This document shows positions 25,119-33,998 of a DNA stretch of 64,000 nt, piece by piece; position 1 is the stretch's first letter, and each line of letters starts with the position of its first letter. Made by a program: the position numbers and the translations under genes. The notes beneath the pieces are model-generated. The model was given only the letters and a program-made list of their open reading frames with translations, was not told the DNA's origin and ran no database searches. Source of the stretch: Ruegeria arenilitoris (GTDB lineage: Bacteria; Pseudomonadota; Alphaproteobacteria; Rhodobacterales; Rhodobacteraceae). The stretch covers positions 310,001 to 374,000 of the forward strand of contig NZ_WPZO01000003.1 of assembly GCF_013031355.1 (NCBI RefSeq). Direction: 5' to 3'.

Positions 25119-26752
25119 GTGATATCCTTCTCAAGGTCCGCGACCTCAAAATCGGCGCGACCGTCTATCCGCCGGGCGAAAAGCCCCATGACATCGAAAT
25201 CGTGCACGGGGTCAGCTTTGACCTCGAACGCGGCAAGGTGCTGGGTCTGATCGGTGAATCCGGCGCCGGTAAATCCACCATCGGTTTGGCCTCGATGGCC
25301 TATGGCCGGGGTGGTGTGAAAATCACCGGCGGCGAGGTCTGGGTGAACGGGCGCGATATCCTCAAGACGTCTCATGGGGATATCCGCAAGCTGCGCGGGG
25401 GAGAGGTCACTTATGTGTCCCAATCCGCTGCCGCGTCGTTCAACCCCGCCAAGAGGATCATGGATCAGGTGGTCGAAGCAGCTGTCGAACAGAAGAAATT
25501 CACCCGCAAAGAGGCCGAGGCCCGCGCGCGTGAACTGTTCGCCAAGCTGGGCCTGCCTGACCCGGACAATATCGGTGAGCGCTACCCGCACCAGGTTTCG
25601 GGCGGTCAGTTGCAGCGTTGCATGACGGCGCTGGCGCTGTGTCCCGAACCTGATCTGGTGGTATTCGACGAACCCACGACGGCCTTGGACGTGACCACTC
25701 AGATCGACGTTCTGATGGCCATCAAGGAAGCCATCGCAGATACCGGCGTTGCCGCGCTCTACATCACCCACGACCTGGCGGTTGTGGCGCAGGTGAGCGA
25801 CGACATCATGGTTCTGCGGATGGGGAACACGGTCGAATACGGCAACACCGATCAGATCATCAACAACCCGCAGGAAGACTACACCAAGGCGCTGGTCTCG
25901 GTGCGGTCGATCGAGCACGAAGAGAAAAAGCCCACACCCGAAGCGGTGCTGAGCGTTGACGGTATCACCGCGCGCTACAAGGGTCTGAACTTCGACGTGC
26001 TGCACAATGTCAATGTCGAGCTTCATCCGGGGCAGACACTGGCGGTTGTGGGTGAGTCAGGCTCGGGCAAGTCGACACTGGCACGGGTGATCACCGGCCT
26101 GCTGCCGCCTCGTGATGGTGAGATCACCTTTAACGGGCGCAAGCTGAGCCCCGATCTGAAGGGCCGTTCACTGGAAGACCTGCGTGAGCTGCAGATGATC
26201 TATCAGATGGCTGACACGGCAATGAACCCGCGTCAGACCGTTGGCACAATCATCGGTCGCCCGTTGGAGTTCTACTTCAACATGCGCGGATCCGAGAAAC
26301 GCAAGCGCGTCATCGAATTGTTGGATGAGATCGAGCTGGGCGAAAAGTTCATCGATCGCTATCCGGCAGAGCTGTCAGGTGGTCAGAAACAGCGTGTCTG
26401 TATCGCCCGGTCACTGGCGGCCAAACCCAAGATGATCATCTGCGATGAGGTCACCTCGGCACTGGACCCGCTGGTTGCGGACGGCATCCTCAAACTGCTG
26501 TTGGACCTGCAACAGATCGAGGATGTGGCCTATCTGTTCATCACCCACGATCTGGCGACTGTCCGCGCGATCAGCGACAGTATCGCGGTGATGTACCAGG
26601 GCCGCGTGGCGCGGTACGGGTCGAAGAGCGAGGTGCTGACACCGCCGTTCGACGACTATACTGACCTGCTGCTCAGCTCGGTGCCCGAGATGCATCTGGG
26701 TTGGCTGGAAGAGGTTGTCGCCCACCGCAAGATGGAGAGCGCGGGGAACTGA
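25115..26752 (+). CDS. Dipeptide-type ABC transporter, fused double ATP-binding subunit (DppD-DppF)
   Basis: A 545-residue protein with two ABC modules in one chain. Module 1: Walker A G-E-S-G-A-G-K-S-T near residue 48, signature V-S-G-G-Q-L-Q-R, Walker B V-F-D-E-P. Module 2 begins near 270: Walker A G-E-S-G-S-G-K-S-T, signature L-S-G-G-Q-K-Q-R, Walker B I-C-D-E-V (the usual Pro is Val). It powers the two permeases upstream. The second ABC signature and Walker B Asp-Glu are intact, so both sites should bind ATP. Confidence 0.93.
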   Translation: MSDILLKVRDLKIGATVYPPGEKPHDIEIVHGVSFDLERGKVLGLIGESGAGKSTIGLASMAYGRGGVKITGGEVWVNGRDILKTSHGDIRKLRGGEVTYVSQSAAASFNPAKRIMDQVVEAAVEQKKFTRKEAEARARELFAKLGLPDPDNIGERYPHQVSGGQLQRCMTALALCPEPDLVVFDEPTTALDVTTQIDVLMAIKEAIADTGVAALYITHDLAVVAQVSDDIMVLRMGNTVEYGNTDQIINNPQEDYTKALVSVRSIEHEEKKPTPEAVLSVDGITARYKGLNFDVLHNVNVELHPGQTLAVVGESGSGKSTLARVITGLLPPRDGEITFNGRKLSPDLKGRSLEDLRELQMIYQMADTAMNPRQTVGTIIGRPLEFYFNMRGSEKRKRVIELLDEIELGEKFIDRYPAELSGGQKQRVCIARSLAAKPKMIICDEVTSALDPLVADGILKLLLDLQQIEDVAYLFITHDLATVRAISDSIAVMYQGRVARYGSKSEVLTPPFDDYTDLLLSSVPEMHLGWLEEVVAHRKMESAGN

Positions 26753-26775
26753 TCCCCCCTCTCAAAAAAGCTTCG

Positions 26776-26815
26776 AAATCCCGGCGCTTGTCACAAACAA
26801 GTGTCGGGATTTTGC
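26776..26815 (+). terminator. Terminator-like hairpin after the ABC importer operon
   Basis: AAATCCCG / CGGGATTT flank a second partly paired section (CGCTTGT / ACAAGTG), followed by TTTGCT. The U-tract is short. It separates the importer from the phosphatase-family gene 80 bases on. Confidence 0.65.
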
Positions 26816-26894
26816 TATTCGGGGCGCGAATTGGCAGCCCATGCTTGGCGAATCCCCTAGGCTCGCCTGAAGTGTTAAAGAAAAGGGTCAGACT

Positions 26895-27731
26895 ATGGAC
26901 CGCAAACTCCTCCTCATCATTCTGGACGGTGTTCCGTGGCGCAACTTTCGCCGGTTGTTCGGCAACCTCGAAGGCTGGGTCGACAGTGGCGAGGCGCAGG
27001 TCTGGAAGCTGCGCGCAGTACTGCCATCGACCTCGGCCAGCTGCTATGCCTCGATCCACACCGGCGTCACACCGCAGGAACATGGCTGCACCGGTAATGG
27101 CAATGTATTCCGCCTGAGCCACAAGGACGTCTTCAGCCAGGTGCGTGAGGCAGGTGGCGTGACCGGAGCGGTTACTCACAGCTATTGGTCGCAGTTCTTC
27201 AACCGCCACCCGTTCGACTATGTCCGTGACATCGAATATGACGAACCGGACAGCAAGACCATCAATCATGGTCGCTTTCACACGATGACGGGGTATGGCA
27301 AAGCCAACCAGATGACCCCGTCGGACGTTGATCTCTACGGGACACTGACCAATCTTTGTCTGCGGTTTGGGCTGGATTACGGCATCCTGCACACCTGTAC
27401 GCTGGACAGCATGGGGCACCGTTTCTACCACGACTGTGAAGAGATGGACCACGCCTGTTTCGTTGCGGACGAAATGCTGGCCCCCTTCATCCCCCGCTGG
27501 CGGCAGTTGGGCTACGAGGTCATCGTCACCGCCGACCACGGCCAGGACGAGCGCGGCCACCACGGCGGACGCAGCCCGTTACAGCAGGAAACCGCGCTGT
27601 ACTATTTCGGCGACGCAAAAGGCCCCGAGGCGGACGCTGTGATCGACCAGCTACAGCTGGCGCCCACGATCCTGAACCGCATGGGCGCACCGATTGCCGA
27701 AACGATGAAGGCCGCGCCGTTCCTGAAATAG
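26895..27731 (+). CDS. Alkaline phosphatase superfamily hydrolase (nucleotide pyrophosphatase/phosphodiesterase-like)
   Basis: A 278-residue protein of the AP superfamily core without signal peptide. Metal motif I-I-L-D-G-V-P near the start, nucleophile region L-P-S-T-S-A-S-C-Y-A-S (Ser/Thr near residues 43-47), D-S-M-G-H-R-F-Y-H-D (about 175-184), and T-A-D-H-G-Q-D-E-R-G-H-H-G-G (about 214-227) with the remaining metal ligands. Such enzymes cleave phosphodiesters, phosphonates or sulfates; the substrate may be the imported compound. It ends 4 bases before the stop of the convergent esterase. Confidence 0.85.
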   Translation: MDRKLLLIILDGVPWRNFRRLFGNLEGWVDSGEAQVWKLRAVLPSTSASCYASIHTGVTPQEHGCTGNGNVFRLSHKDVFSQVREAGGVTGAVTHSYWSQFFNRHPFDYVRDIEYDEPDSKTINHGRFHTMTGYGKANQMTPSDVDLYGTLTNLCLRFGLDYGILHTCTLDSMGHRFYHDCEEMDHACFVADEMLAPFIPRWRQLGYEVIVTADHGQDERGHHGGRSPLQQETALYYFGDAKGPEADAVIDQLQLAPTILNRMGAPIAETMKAAPFLK

Positions 27732-27735
27732 GGGA

Positions 27736-28659
27736 TCAGTCGTAGGGCCAGACCTGTTGGCCCAACGCTTCAATGGCGATCGAAATCCGCTCAAAACTGT
27801 CTGCGGCGCGCTTTACCGAGGTTCGCGCCCGCAGATAGCCATGCACAAGGCCGGGTTCATTGATCCAATGCGCCTGCCCGCCGGCAGCTGCGATCTGTTC
27901 GCAATAAATCGCCCCGTCATCGCGCAAGGGGTCGCAATCTGCCGTCACGACCACGGTCGGCGGCAAGCCCGAGAAATCGGTATCATGCAAAGGCGCAAAT
28001 GTCGGGTCGCTTTGCGGAACCGTGCCGCCACAGCGCACTTTCTCGTAGAACTTGATTTCGTCCAGTGTCAAAAGCGGCGCATGTGCGTGTTCGATGTAGG
28101 ACCCGGTCGATGTGTCTCCGCCCAGACCGGGATAGACCAGGACCTGCCCCAGCACGCCCTCAAGGCGCCCGCGGCCATAATGCACGACCGCAGCCGCGAG
28201 GTTCGCCCCCGCGCTGTCCCCCGCCAGAACCAGAGGGTCGCTGAATTCTTTTGCTGCCCAGTTGGTGGCTGTCCAGCCGTCCTCAAACTGCGCGGGATGC
28301 ACATTCTCAGGGCACAGGCGGTAATCCACGGCAACCACCCGATACCCGGTCTGTGCGCAAATCTCGGCGCAGACGTCGTCGTGGCTGTCCAGCCCGCCGA
28401 CGACAAAACCGCCGCCATGAAAATAGACGACGGTTCGTGTCGGATCTCCGGCGGTGTAAACGCGGACAGGCACGCCATCGGCGGACCTGTCCTGTACCTC
28501 CAGACCCGGAGGCCGGGGCTGGCGAAAGTCCTGACACATCTCGTTATAGACGCGGCGCTGGTCTTCGATTGAAAGATCAACTGCATCCTCAGGATAGCTT
28601 TCAGCCGTTCGTCTTATGAACGCCCAGGTTTCTTCATCGATCAGACGTTCATAATCCAT
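27736..28659 (-). CDS. Alpha/beta hydrolase, hormone-sensitive-lipase (family IV) esterase
   Basis: 307 residues. Oxyanion motif Y-F-H-G-G-G-F (HGGG at 81-84), nucleophile Ser149 in A-G-D-S-A-G-A, and late D-P-L-R-D-D and H-G-Y (acid and His) identify the HSL/family IV esterases acting on short or medium acyl esters. The ATG at 28659 is used since GGAGGGACA lies just upstream; the longer start at 28764 overlaps the preceding gene. It follows the acyl-CoA synthetase gene with 13 bases between, suggesting that the acid it releases is CoA-activated. Confidence 0.9.
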   Translation of the reverse strand: MDYERLIDEETWAFIRRTAESYPEDAVDLSIEDQRRVYNEMCQDFRQPRPPGLEVQDRSADGVPVRVYTAGDPTRTVVYFHGGGFVVGGLDSHDDVCAEICAQTGYRVVAVDYRLCPENVHPAQFEDGWTATNWAAKEFSDPLVLAGDSAGANLAAAVVHYGRGRLEGVLGQVLVYPGLGGDTSTGSYIEHAHAPLLTLDEIKFYEKVRCGGTVPQSDPTFAPLHDTDFSGLPPTVVVTADCDPLRDDGAIYCEQIAAAGGQAHWINEPGLVHGYLRARTSVKRAADSFERISIAIEALGQQVWPYD

Positions 28660-28672
28660 TGTCCCTCCGCGG

Positions 28673-30562
28673 TCAGGCAGCCCATTCCCATGGCCGGGTG
28701 AACGATCCCAGCACCTTACCGACATCGTCCTCCGAGGAGCCGTTCGCGTCAAGCTGCGCGACAAGCCCGCGCTTCTTGTCGTCGATCACAGAGACAACGC
28801 GTGCATCCACCCCGGCCTTTTCCAGCGCGCCGTTATAGATGCGGGTAATCGCCTGTTTGCGAAGCTCAGGCTTGAACACCTTGCCCACCGCGGTTTTCGG
28901 CAGTTCATCCAGAATGGTCATGTGCTTGGGCTGTGCTGCGCGCTCATGGACATGCACACCGCAATACTCCATCAGCTCTTTCTCGGTCACGCTGGCCCCA
29001 TCGACCAGTTCGACAAAGGCACAGGGCACCTCGCCCGAATAGGCGTCGGGCTGACCGATGGCACCTGCAAAGGCAACGGCATCGTGGCCCAGCAGAGCTT
29101 CTTCGATCTCGGCCGGGTCGATGTTGTGACCGCCGCGAATGATCAAATCCTTGGCGCGGCCGGTGATCCACAAATAGCCATCTTCGTCAAACCGCCCCAG
29201 ATCTCCGGTGCGCAGGTATTTGTCGAAGTGGTAGAGGTCTACGTTCTTGTCGACTTCGGTATAGGTGTTGCCCGCATAGACACCAGGGTTCGAGATGCAG
29301 ATCTCGCCGATCTCATCCGCGCCGCATTCCTTGGGTCCATCCGGCCCGTCCTGCAGGATTTTCACATCCGTATAGGGGAACGGTATCCCGATCGAGCCAA
29401 TCTTCTTTTCACCATCCACCGGGTTGCACGACACAAGACAGGTTGCCTCGGTCAGACCATAGCCTTCGACGATGGTCACGCCGGTTGCGTCTTCAAAGCG
29501 GCGGAACAGTTCGACGGGCAGCGGGGCCGAGCCCGAAAACGCCGTTTTCACCGTCGAGATATCCGCGTCCACCGGGCGCTGCATCTTGGCGGCAATGGCA
29601 GTGGGTACGGTGATGATGAAGGACACTTTCCAACGTTCGATCAATTTCCAGAAATTGTCGAACACGCCGTCGCCGCGATAGCCCGCAGGGGTTGGGAAGA
29701 CCACATGCGCACCCGACGACACCGCCGCCATCACGATCACATGCACGGCAAAGACGTGGAACATCGGCAGCGGGCACATGATCACGTCTTCGTCCGTGAA
29801 CAGCAGCGTGTTGCCCAACCATCCGTTGTAGATCAGGCCCGAATATTTGTGCTGCGCCACCTTGGGCATACCCGTGGTGCCGCCGGTGTGGAAATAGCAG
29901 GCAACACGGTCTTCCTTGCTGTCCTCGAAGGTCAGCGTCGTGGGTTGCTTGGCCAGTTCCTGGTTGAAATTCTTGTAATCCGCGTGGGCCAGATGCTCCT
30001 TGTCGCCCATCTTTGGGCGCAGGAATGGCACCAGCCAGGATTTCGGCGGTGTCAGGTATCGGTTGAGGTCAATCTCAAGAATGGTGTTGACCTTGGGCGC
30101 GTGACGCACCGCCTCTTCGACCTTTTGCGCCACGTCGGTCTTGGGGAAGGACTTCAGCGTCACAACCACCTTGGCGCCGGTTTCCCGAAGGATTGCGGCG
30201 ATCTGTTCGGGTTCCAGCAGAGGGTTGATCGGGTTGACGATCCCGGCCACTGCACCGCCCATCATGGTGACCAGCGTCTCGTTACAGTTTGGCAGCACAT
30301 AGGCCACTACGTCTTTCTCGCCAATGCCCAAGGACCGGAACAGGTTGGCGGCCTGGTTGACCTTGCCCAGCAGTTGGGACCAGGTCAGCGTTTCAGCCTT
30401 GTCGGTCGGGCCGGACAACAGCTGAAAGCTGATCGCATTGCTGTTGGGAAACTTCTCTGCCGTGCGTGACAGCAACTGGTGGAAAGTGACCGGAACGTCG
30501 CGGTCCTCCCACGACATTTCCTGCTCCATCCTTGCCTTGTCTTCCAAACCCACAAAGGCCAT
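28673..30562 (-). CDS. Acyl-CoA synthetase (AMP-forming)
   Basis: A 629-residue adenylate-forming enzyme. P-loop-like motif F-H-T-G-G-T-T-G-M-P-K-V (about 224-235), E-G-Y-G-L-T-E-A-T (about 366-374), Y-L-R-T-G-D-L-G, and the C-terminal hinge G-R-A-K-D-L-I-I-R-G-G-H-N-I. The catalytic Lys is in P-K-T-A-V-G-K-V-F. It activates a carboxylic acid, probably a fatty or aromatic acid, with ATP and CoA. GGGAGGAA precedes the ATG. It heads a two-gene operon with the esterase. Confidence 0.93.
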   Translation of the reverse strand: MAFVGLEDKARMEQEMSWEDRDVPVTFHQLLSRTAEKFPNSNAISFQLLSGPTDKAETLTWSQLLGKVNQAANLFRSLGIGEKDVVAYVLPNCNETLVTMMGGAVAGIVNPINPLLEPEQIAAILRETGAKVVVTLKSFPKTDVAQKVEEAVRHAPKVNTILEIDLNRYLTPPKSWLVPFLRPKMGDKEHLAHADYKNFNQELAKQPTTLTFEDSKEDRVACYFHTGGTTGMPKVAQHKYSGLIYNGWLGNTLLFTDEDVIMCPLPMFHVFAVHVIVMAAVSSGAHVVFPTPAGYRGDGVFDNFWKLIERWKVSFIITVPTAIAAKMQRPVDADISTVKTAFSGSAPLPVELFRRFEDATGVTIVEGYGLTEATCLVSCNPVDGEKKIGSIGIPFPYTDVKILQDGPDGPKECGADEIGEICISNPGVYAGNTYTEVDKNVDLYHFDKYLRTGDLGRFDEDGYLWITGRAKDLIIRGGHNIDPAEIEEALLGHDAVAFAGAIGQPDAYSGEVPCAFVELVDGASVTEKELMEYCGVHVHERAAQPKHMTILDELPKTAVGKVFKPELRKQAITRIYNGALEKAGVDARVVSVIDDKKRGLVAQLDANGSSEDDVGKVLGSFTRPWEWAA

Positions 30563-30719
30563 GTGGTTCCTCCCTTATCTCTCCCATGTCCAGCACGGGT
30601 TTTGAATCCACCGCCAAGATGGAAGCAAAACCGCGCAGGTTCAAGAAAGGCCTTAGCTGTGAAGCCAGCAAAGAGGTAGAATTACGCTGCGGACTTAGCC
30701 GTATTGCCCCAGCGTCACT

Positions 30720-32540
30720 TTATTCGGCGGCCATACCGTCGGTGAACTGCAGACGCGCCAGGCGGGCATACAGGCCGTCCTGCGCCACAAGATCATCATG
30801 AGTACCCTGTGCAACGATGCGCCCGGCCTCCATCACCACGATCCGGTCAGCCTTTTTCACTGTCGCCAGACGGTGCGCCACGATTAGCGTAGTGCGGCCC
30901 GCTCGCATCTGGTCAACAGCGCCCTGCACCGCACGTTCGCTTTCCGCATCCAGCGCCGAGGTCGCCTCGTCCAGTAGCAAAACCGGCGCGTCGCGTAGGA
31001 TCGCGCGGGCGATGGCAATGCGCTGTTTCTGGCCGCCCGACAGCATCACGCCGCGTTCGCCGACAAAACTGTCATAGCCTTCGGGCAGCGCAGAGATGAA
31101 ATCATGCGCGGCGGCGGCGTGGGCGGCAGCTTCGACCTCAGCATCCGAGGCGTCCAAACGGCCAAAGCGGATGTTCTCACGAGCCGAGGTGGCAAAGATG
31201 ATCGGGTCCTGCGGCACCAACGCCATGTGGCGGCGGAAGTCGGCCCGGTCGATGTCGCGCAGGTCGACGCCATCCAGCATGACCTGCCCCGAGGCCGGAT
31301 CATAGAACCGCTGGATCATCTGAATGACGGTTGTCTTGCCTGCCCCCGAGGGGCCGACAAACGCCACCGTCTCACCCGGATTGACCTGCAACGACAGGTG
31401 CTCCAGCGCAACAACATCCGGGCGCGAAGGATAACGGAATGTCACGTCGTCAAAGCGAATCTCACCCCGGACCGGTGACGGCAAAGCGGCCGGTTTTGCC
31501 GGGTCGTTGACCGTGTCCTGCGCGTTCAGCAGCTCGACCAGACGCTCGGTCGCGCCGGCGGCGCGCTGCAGTTCGCTCCAGATTTCGGACAGGGCCGCCA
31601 CGGACCCCGCCATGATGATCGAGTAGATCACGAACTGGATCAGCACCCCTTCGGTCATCACACCATTGCGGACGTCATTGGCGCCCATCCACAGCACGCC
31701 GACAATGCCGGTGAACACCAGGAAAATCACGATGACCGTCAGAACCGCGCGGGTCTGAATGCGACGTAGCGAGACAACATAAGAGGTCTCGGTCATGTCA
31801 TCGAACTGCTTGCGGCTGGCTTGTTCGTGGGTGAACGCCTGCACCGTTTGCACCGCGCTCAGCGCCTCGCCCGCGTTACCGGACGACGCCGCGATCCAAT
31901 CCTGATTTTCGCGGCTGATGACACGCAGACGCCGCCCCAGCAGCAGAATCGGCACCACGACGATCGGGATCAGCAGCATCACCATCCCGGTCAGCTTGGC
32001 CGAGGTCAGCAGCATCAGCACCAGACCACCCAGGAACAACAGCATGTTTCGCAGCGCAATGGACACGGACGAACCCAAAACCGATTGAATCAGGGTCGTG
32101 TCGGTGGTGATCCGGCTCAGGACTTCTCCGGTCATGATGCGTTCGTAGAACTCGGGGCTCATGCCAATGACGCGATCGAACACCGCTTTGCGGATATCGG
32201 CCACTACGCGTTCACCCAGACGAGTCACCAGCGCATAGCGCAGGCCGGTTCCCACGGCCAAAACTGCGGCAATGACCAGAGCGGCCAGAAAATACCAATC
32301 CAGCAGTTCGCCATCTTCGATGCGGAAATTATCGACCACACGGCGCACGGCCAGTGGCAGCGTCAGGGTCATGCTGGCGGTCAGAACCAGTGCCAGTGTC
32401 GCACCGATCATCAACAACCGGTATGGCCGCATGAACGGCCATAGGGATGCCAGAACGCCAATTTTCTTGGACCCGGCGCGCTCTTCGCTGGCGCCTGGCG
32501 CGGATTGCTGTGCTGGACTGGCTGAGGCTCGTCTTGCCAT
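30720..32540 (-). CDS. ABC exporter, half-transporter with fused membrane and ATPase domains (MsbA-like)
   Basis: 606 residues: six transmembrane helices (about 35-330) then an ABC domain with Walker A G-P-S-G-A-G-K-T-T, signature L-S-G-G-Q-K-Q-R, Walker B L-L-L-D-E-A-T-S-A-L-D and H-loop V-A-H-R-L. It forms a homodimer or heterodimer exporting lipids or drugs. The membrane section resembles the lipid A/multidrug subgroup, but the cargo cannot be told. The first 25 residues are a Ser/Ala/Gly-rich cytosolic tail. Confidence 0.92.
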   Translation of the reverse strand: MARRASASPAQQSAPGASEERAGSKKIGVLASLWPFMRPYRLLMIGATLALVLTASMTLTLPLAVRRVVDNFRIEDGELLDWYFLAALVIAAVLAVGTGLRYALVTRLGERVVADIRKAVFDRVIGMSPEFYERIMTGEVLSRITTDTTLIQSVLGSSVSIALRNMLLFLGGLVLMLLTSAKLTGMVMLLIPIVVVPILLLGRRLRVISRENQDWIAASSGNAGEALSAVQTVQAFTHEQASRKQFDDMTETSYVVSLRRIQTRAVLTVIVIFLVFTGIVGVLWMGANDVRNGVMTEGVLIQFVIYSIIMAGSVAALSEIWSELQRAAGATERLVELLNAQDTVNDPAKPAALPSPVRGEIRFDDVTFRYPSRPDVVALEHLSLQVNPGETVAFVGPSGAGKTTVIQMIQRFYDPASGQVMLDGVDLRDIDRADFRRHMALVPQDPIIFATSARENIRFGRLDASDAEVEAAAHAAAAHDFISALPEGYDSFVGERGVMLSGGQKQRIAIARAILRDAPVLLLDEATSALDAESERAVQGAVDQMRAGRTTLIVAHRLATVKKADRIVVMEAGRIVAQGTHDDLVAQDGLYARLARLQFTDGMAAE

Positions 32541-32668
32541 GCTTGGCCCTTAACTCATGTTCGCATTCATTTTCCCGCTTCTTGGAGGTACCGAAACGCG
32601 GGGTCAAGCTGTGCGTCGCGAATTGGTCCCTTCACAGGGCCATTTGACGCAGAATTTTCGGGCTGACT

Positions 32669-32743
<75 letters not shown>

Positions 32744-32861
32744 TCAGCGCAGGTCGGTTTAAGCGATGCACCTGACGCCGTCAAGCGCCGTTCGACGGTA
32801 GAGTTCAATTTCTGCGCACACTCTTTCCGACGGATCTGGCGAACCGCAAACACCGGCCCAA

Positions 32862-33998
32862 CTAGCCCAGCTCCGGTAGCCATTCACAGGCGTCGAGACC
32901 TGACGAAATGCGGATCATCGCCTCATATTGCAGCGGCTGCGCAGTCGTTTGGCCGATCAGTGACGCCGGATAGGTCGTTACGGCGGCCAGCGCCTCGTGC
33001 AGCGGTACCCCCACCTGAGTGACAAGATTGTGGATGGCTGTGGTCAGGTCCAGATCGGCCCCAGCCAGGGTTCCGTCGTCAAGCGTCAAACGACCGTCGG
33101 TTCGCGCGATCCGGCGGCCTTCCAGTTCGAACGAGGTTTGATCCGTACCTGCAACGGCCATGGCGTCGCTGACCAGAAACACCTGACCGGGCGCGGTTTT
33201 GGCGGCCCACGCGGCGCGCATCACCTCGGAGTGAACATGGATCCCGTCAGCGATCAGCCCCGCCGACAAGCCGCCATTGGCCAGCGCCGCACCGACCAGC
33301 CCCGGTTCGCGGCTGCCCAACTGGCTCATGGCATTGAACAAATGCGTCACACAGCGCGCACCCGCCGCCGCATAGCGCTGGCAGGTCGCGAAATCCGCAT
33401 CGGTATGGCCCAGCGACACCAGAACACCGGCGTCAAACAACGCGCTCACCTGCTGCTCGGACACGGATTCAGGCGCGAGGGTCACCTTGAGGCACGGCAG
33501 TTCCTCCGCCGCCGCGATCAAATCCGCCAGATCCTCGTCCTCCATCGGACGGACCAACGCTCCGTCATGGGCACCCTTTCGCGCAACCGACAGGTGCGGC
33601 CCCTCCAGATGCAGCCCGACCACCCCCGGGACACCCGCGCGCGCAGCCTGTATCGCGGCCGCGATGGCGGCCTGCGTTTTCTCTGGTGTGTCGGTGATCA
33701 GGGTCGGCAGCAAAGACGCCACGCCCAGCCGGCGATGCGCACTGGCGATACGTCGGATCGTGTCGACCGAGGGGTCATCGTTTAACATCACTCCATCGCC
33801 GCCATTGACCTGCAGATCGACATACCCGGGGCTCAGGATATCCCCACTCAGGTCGATGACCTGCCCTTCGTTCTTCGCCTGCTCTTCCGGTACAAGCGCG
33901 ACCAGTGCGCCGTCACGAAATACAATCGCCCGACCGAAATGCAGGCGCCCACCATCGAACAGGGCCCCATTGCGAAATGTCACTGAACCTGAGGTCAT
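32862..33998 (-). CDS. nagA: N-acetylglucosamine-6-phosphate deacetylase
   Basis: A 378-residue amidohydrolase: P-G-Y-V-D-L-Q-V-N-G at about 53-62, H-L-E-G-P-H near 125 with the metal Glu, G-H-T-D-A-D near 187, H-L-F-N-A-M-S near 207, and D-G-I-H-V-H near 240, with catalytic Asp in V-S-D-A-M-A. It converts GlcNAc-6-P to GlcN-6-P plus acetate in the cytosol. The ATG at 33998 overlaps the stop of the SIS gene (ATGA). An open stretch upstream in the same frame (to 34535) lies within the SIS gene and is not part of it. Confidence 0.95.
   Translation of the reverse strand: MTSGSVTFRNGALFDGGRLHFGRAIVFRDGALVALVPEEQAKNEGQVIDLSGDILSPGYVDLQVNGGDGVMLNDDPSVDTIRRIASAHRRLGVASLLPTLITDTPEKTQAAIAAAIQAARAGVPGVVGLHLEGPHLSVARKGAHDGALVRPMEDEDLADLIAAAEELPCLKVTLAPESVSEQQVSALFDAGVLVSLGHTDADFATCQRYAAAGARCVTHLFNAMSQLGSREPGLVGAALANGGLSAGLIADGIHVHSEVMRAAWAAKTAPGQVFLVSDAMAVAGTDQTSFELEGRRIARTDGRLTLDDGTLAGADLDLTTAIHNLVTQVGVPLHEALAAVTTYPASLIGQTTAQPLQYEAMIRISSGLDACEWLPELG

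Noticed and set aside
28922..30469. 515-codon open frame on the plus strand opposite the acyl-CoA synthetase gene
   Set aside because: Shadow frame from GC-rich third positions; the minus-strand gene has full adenylation motifs.
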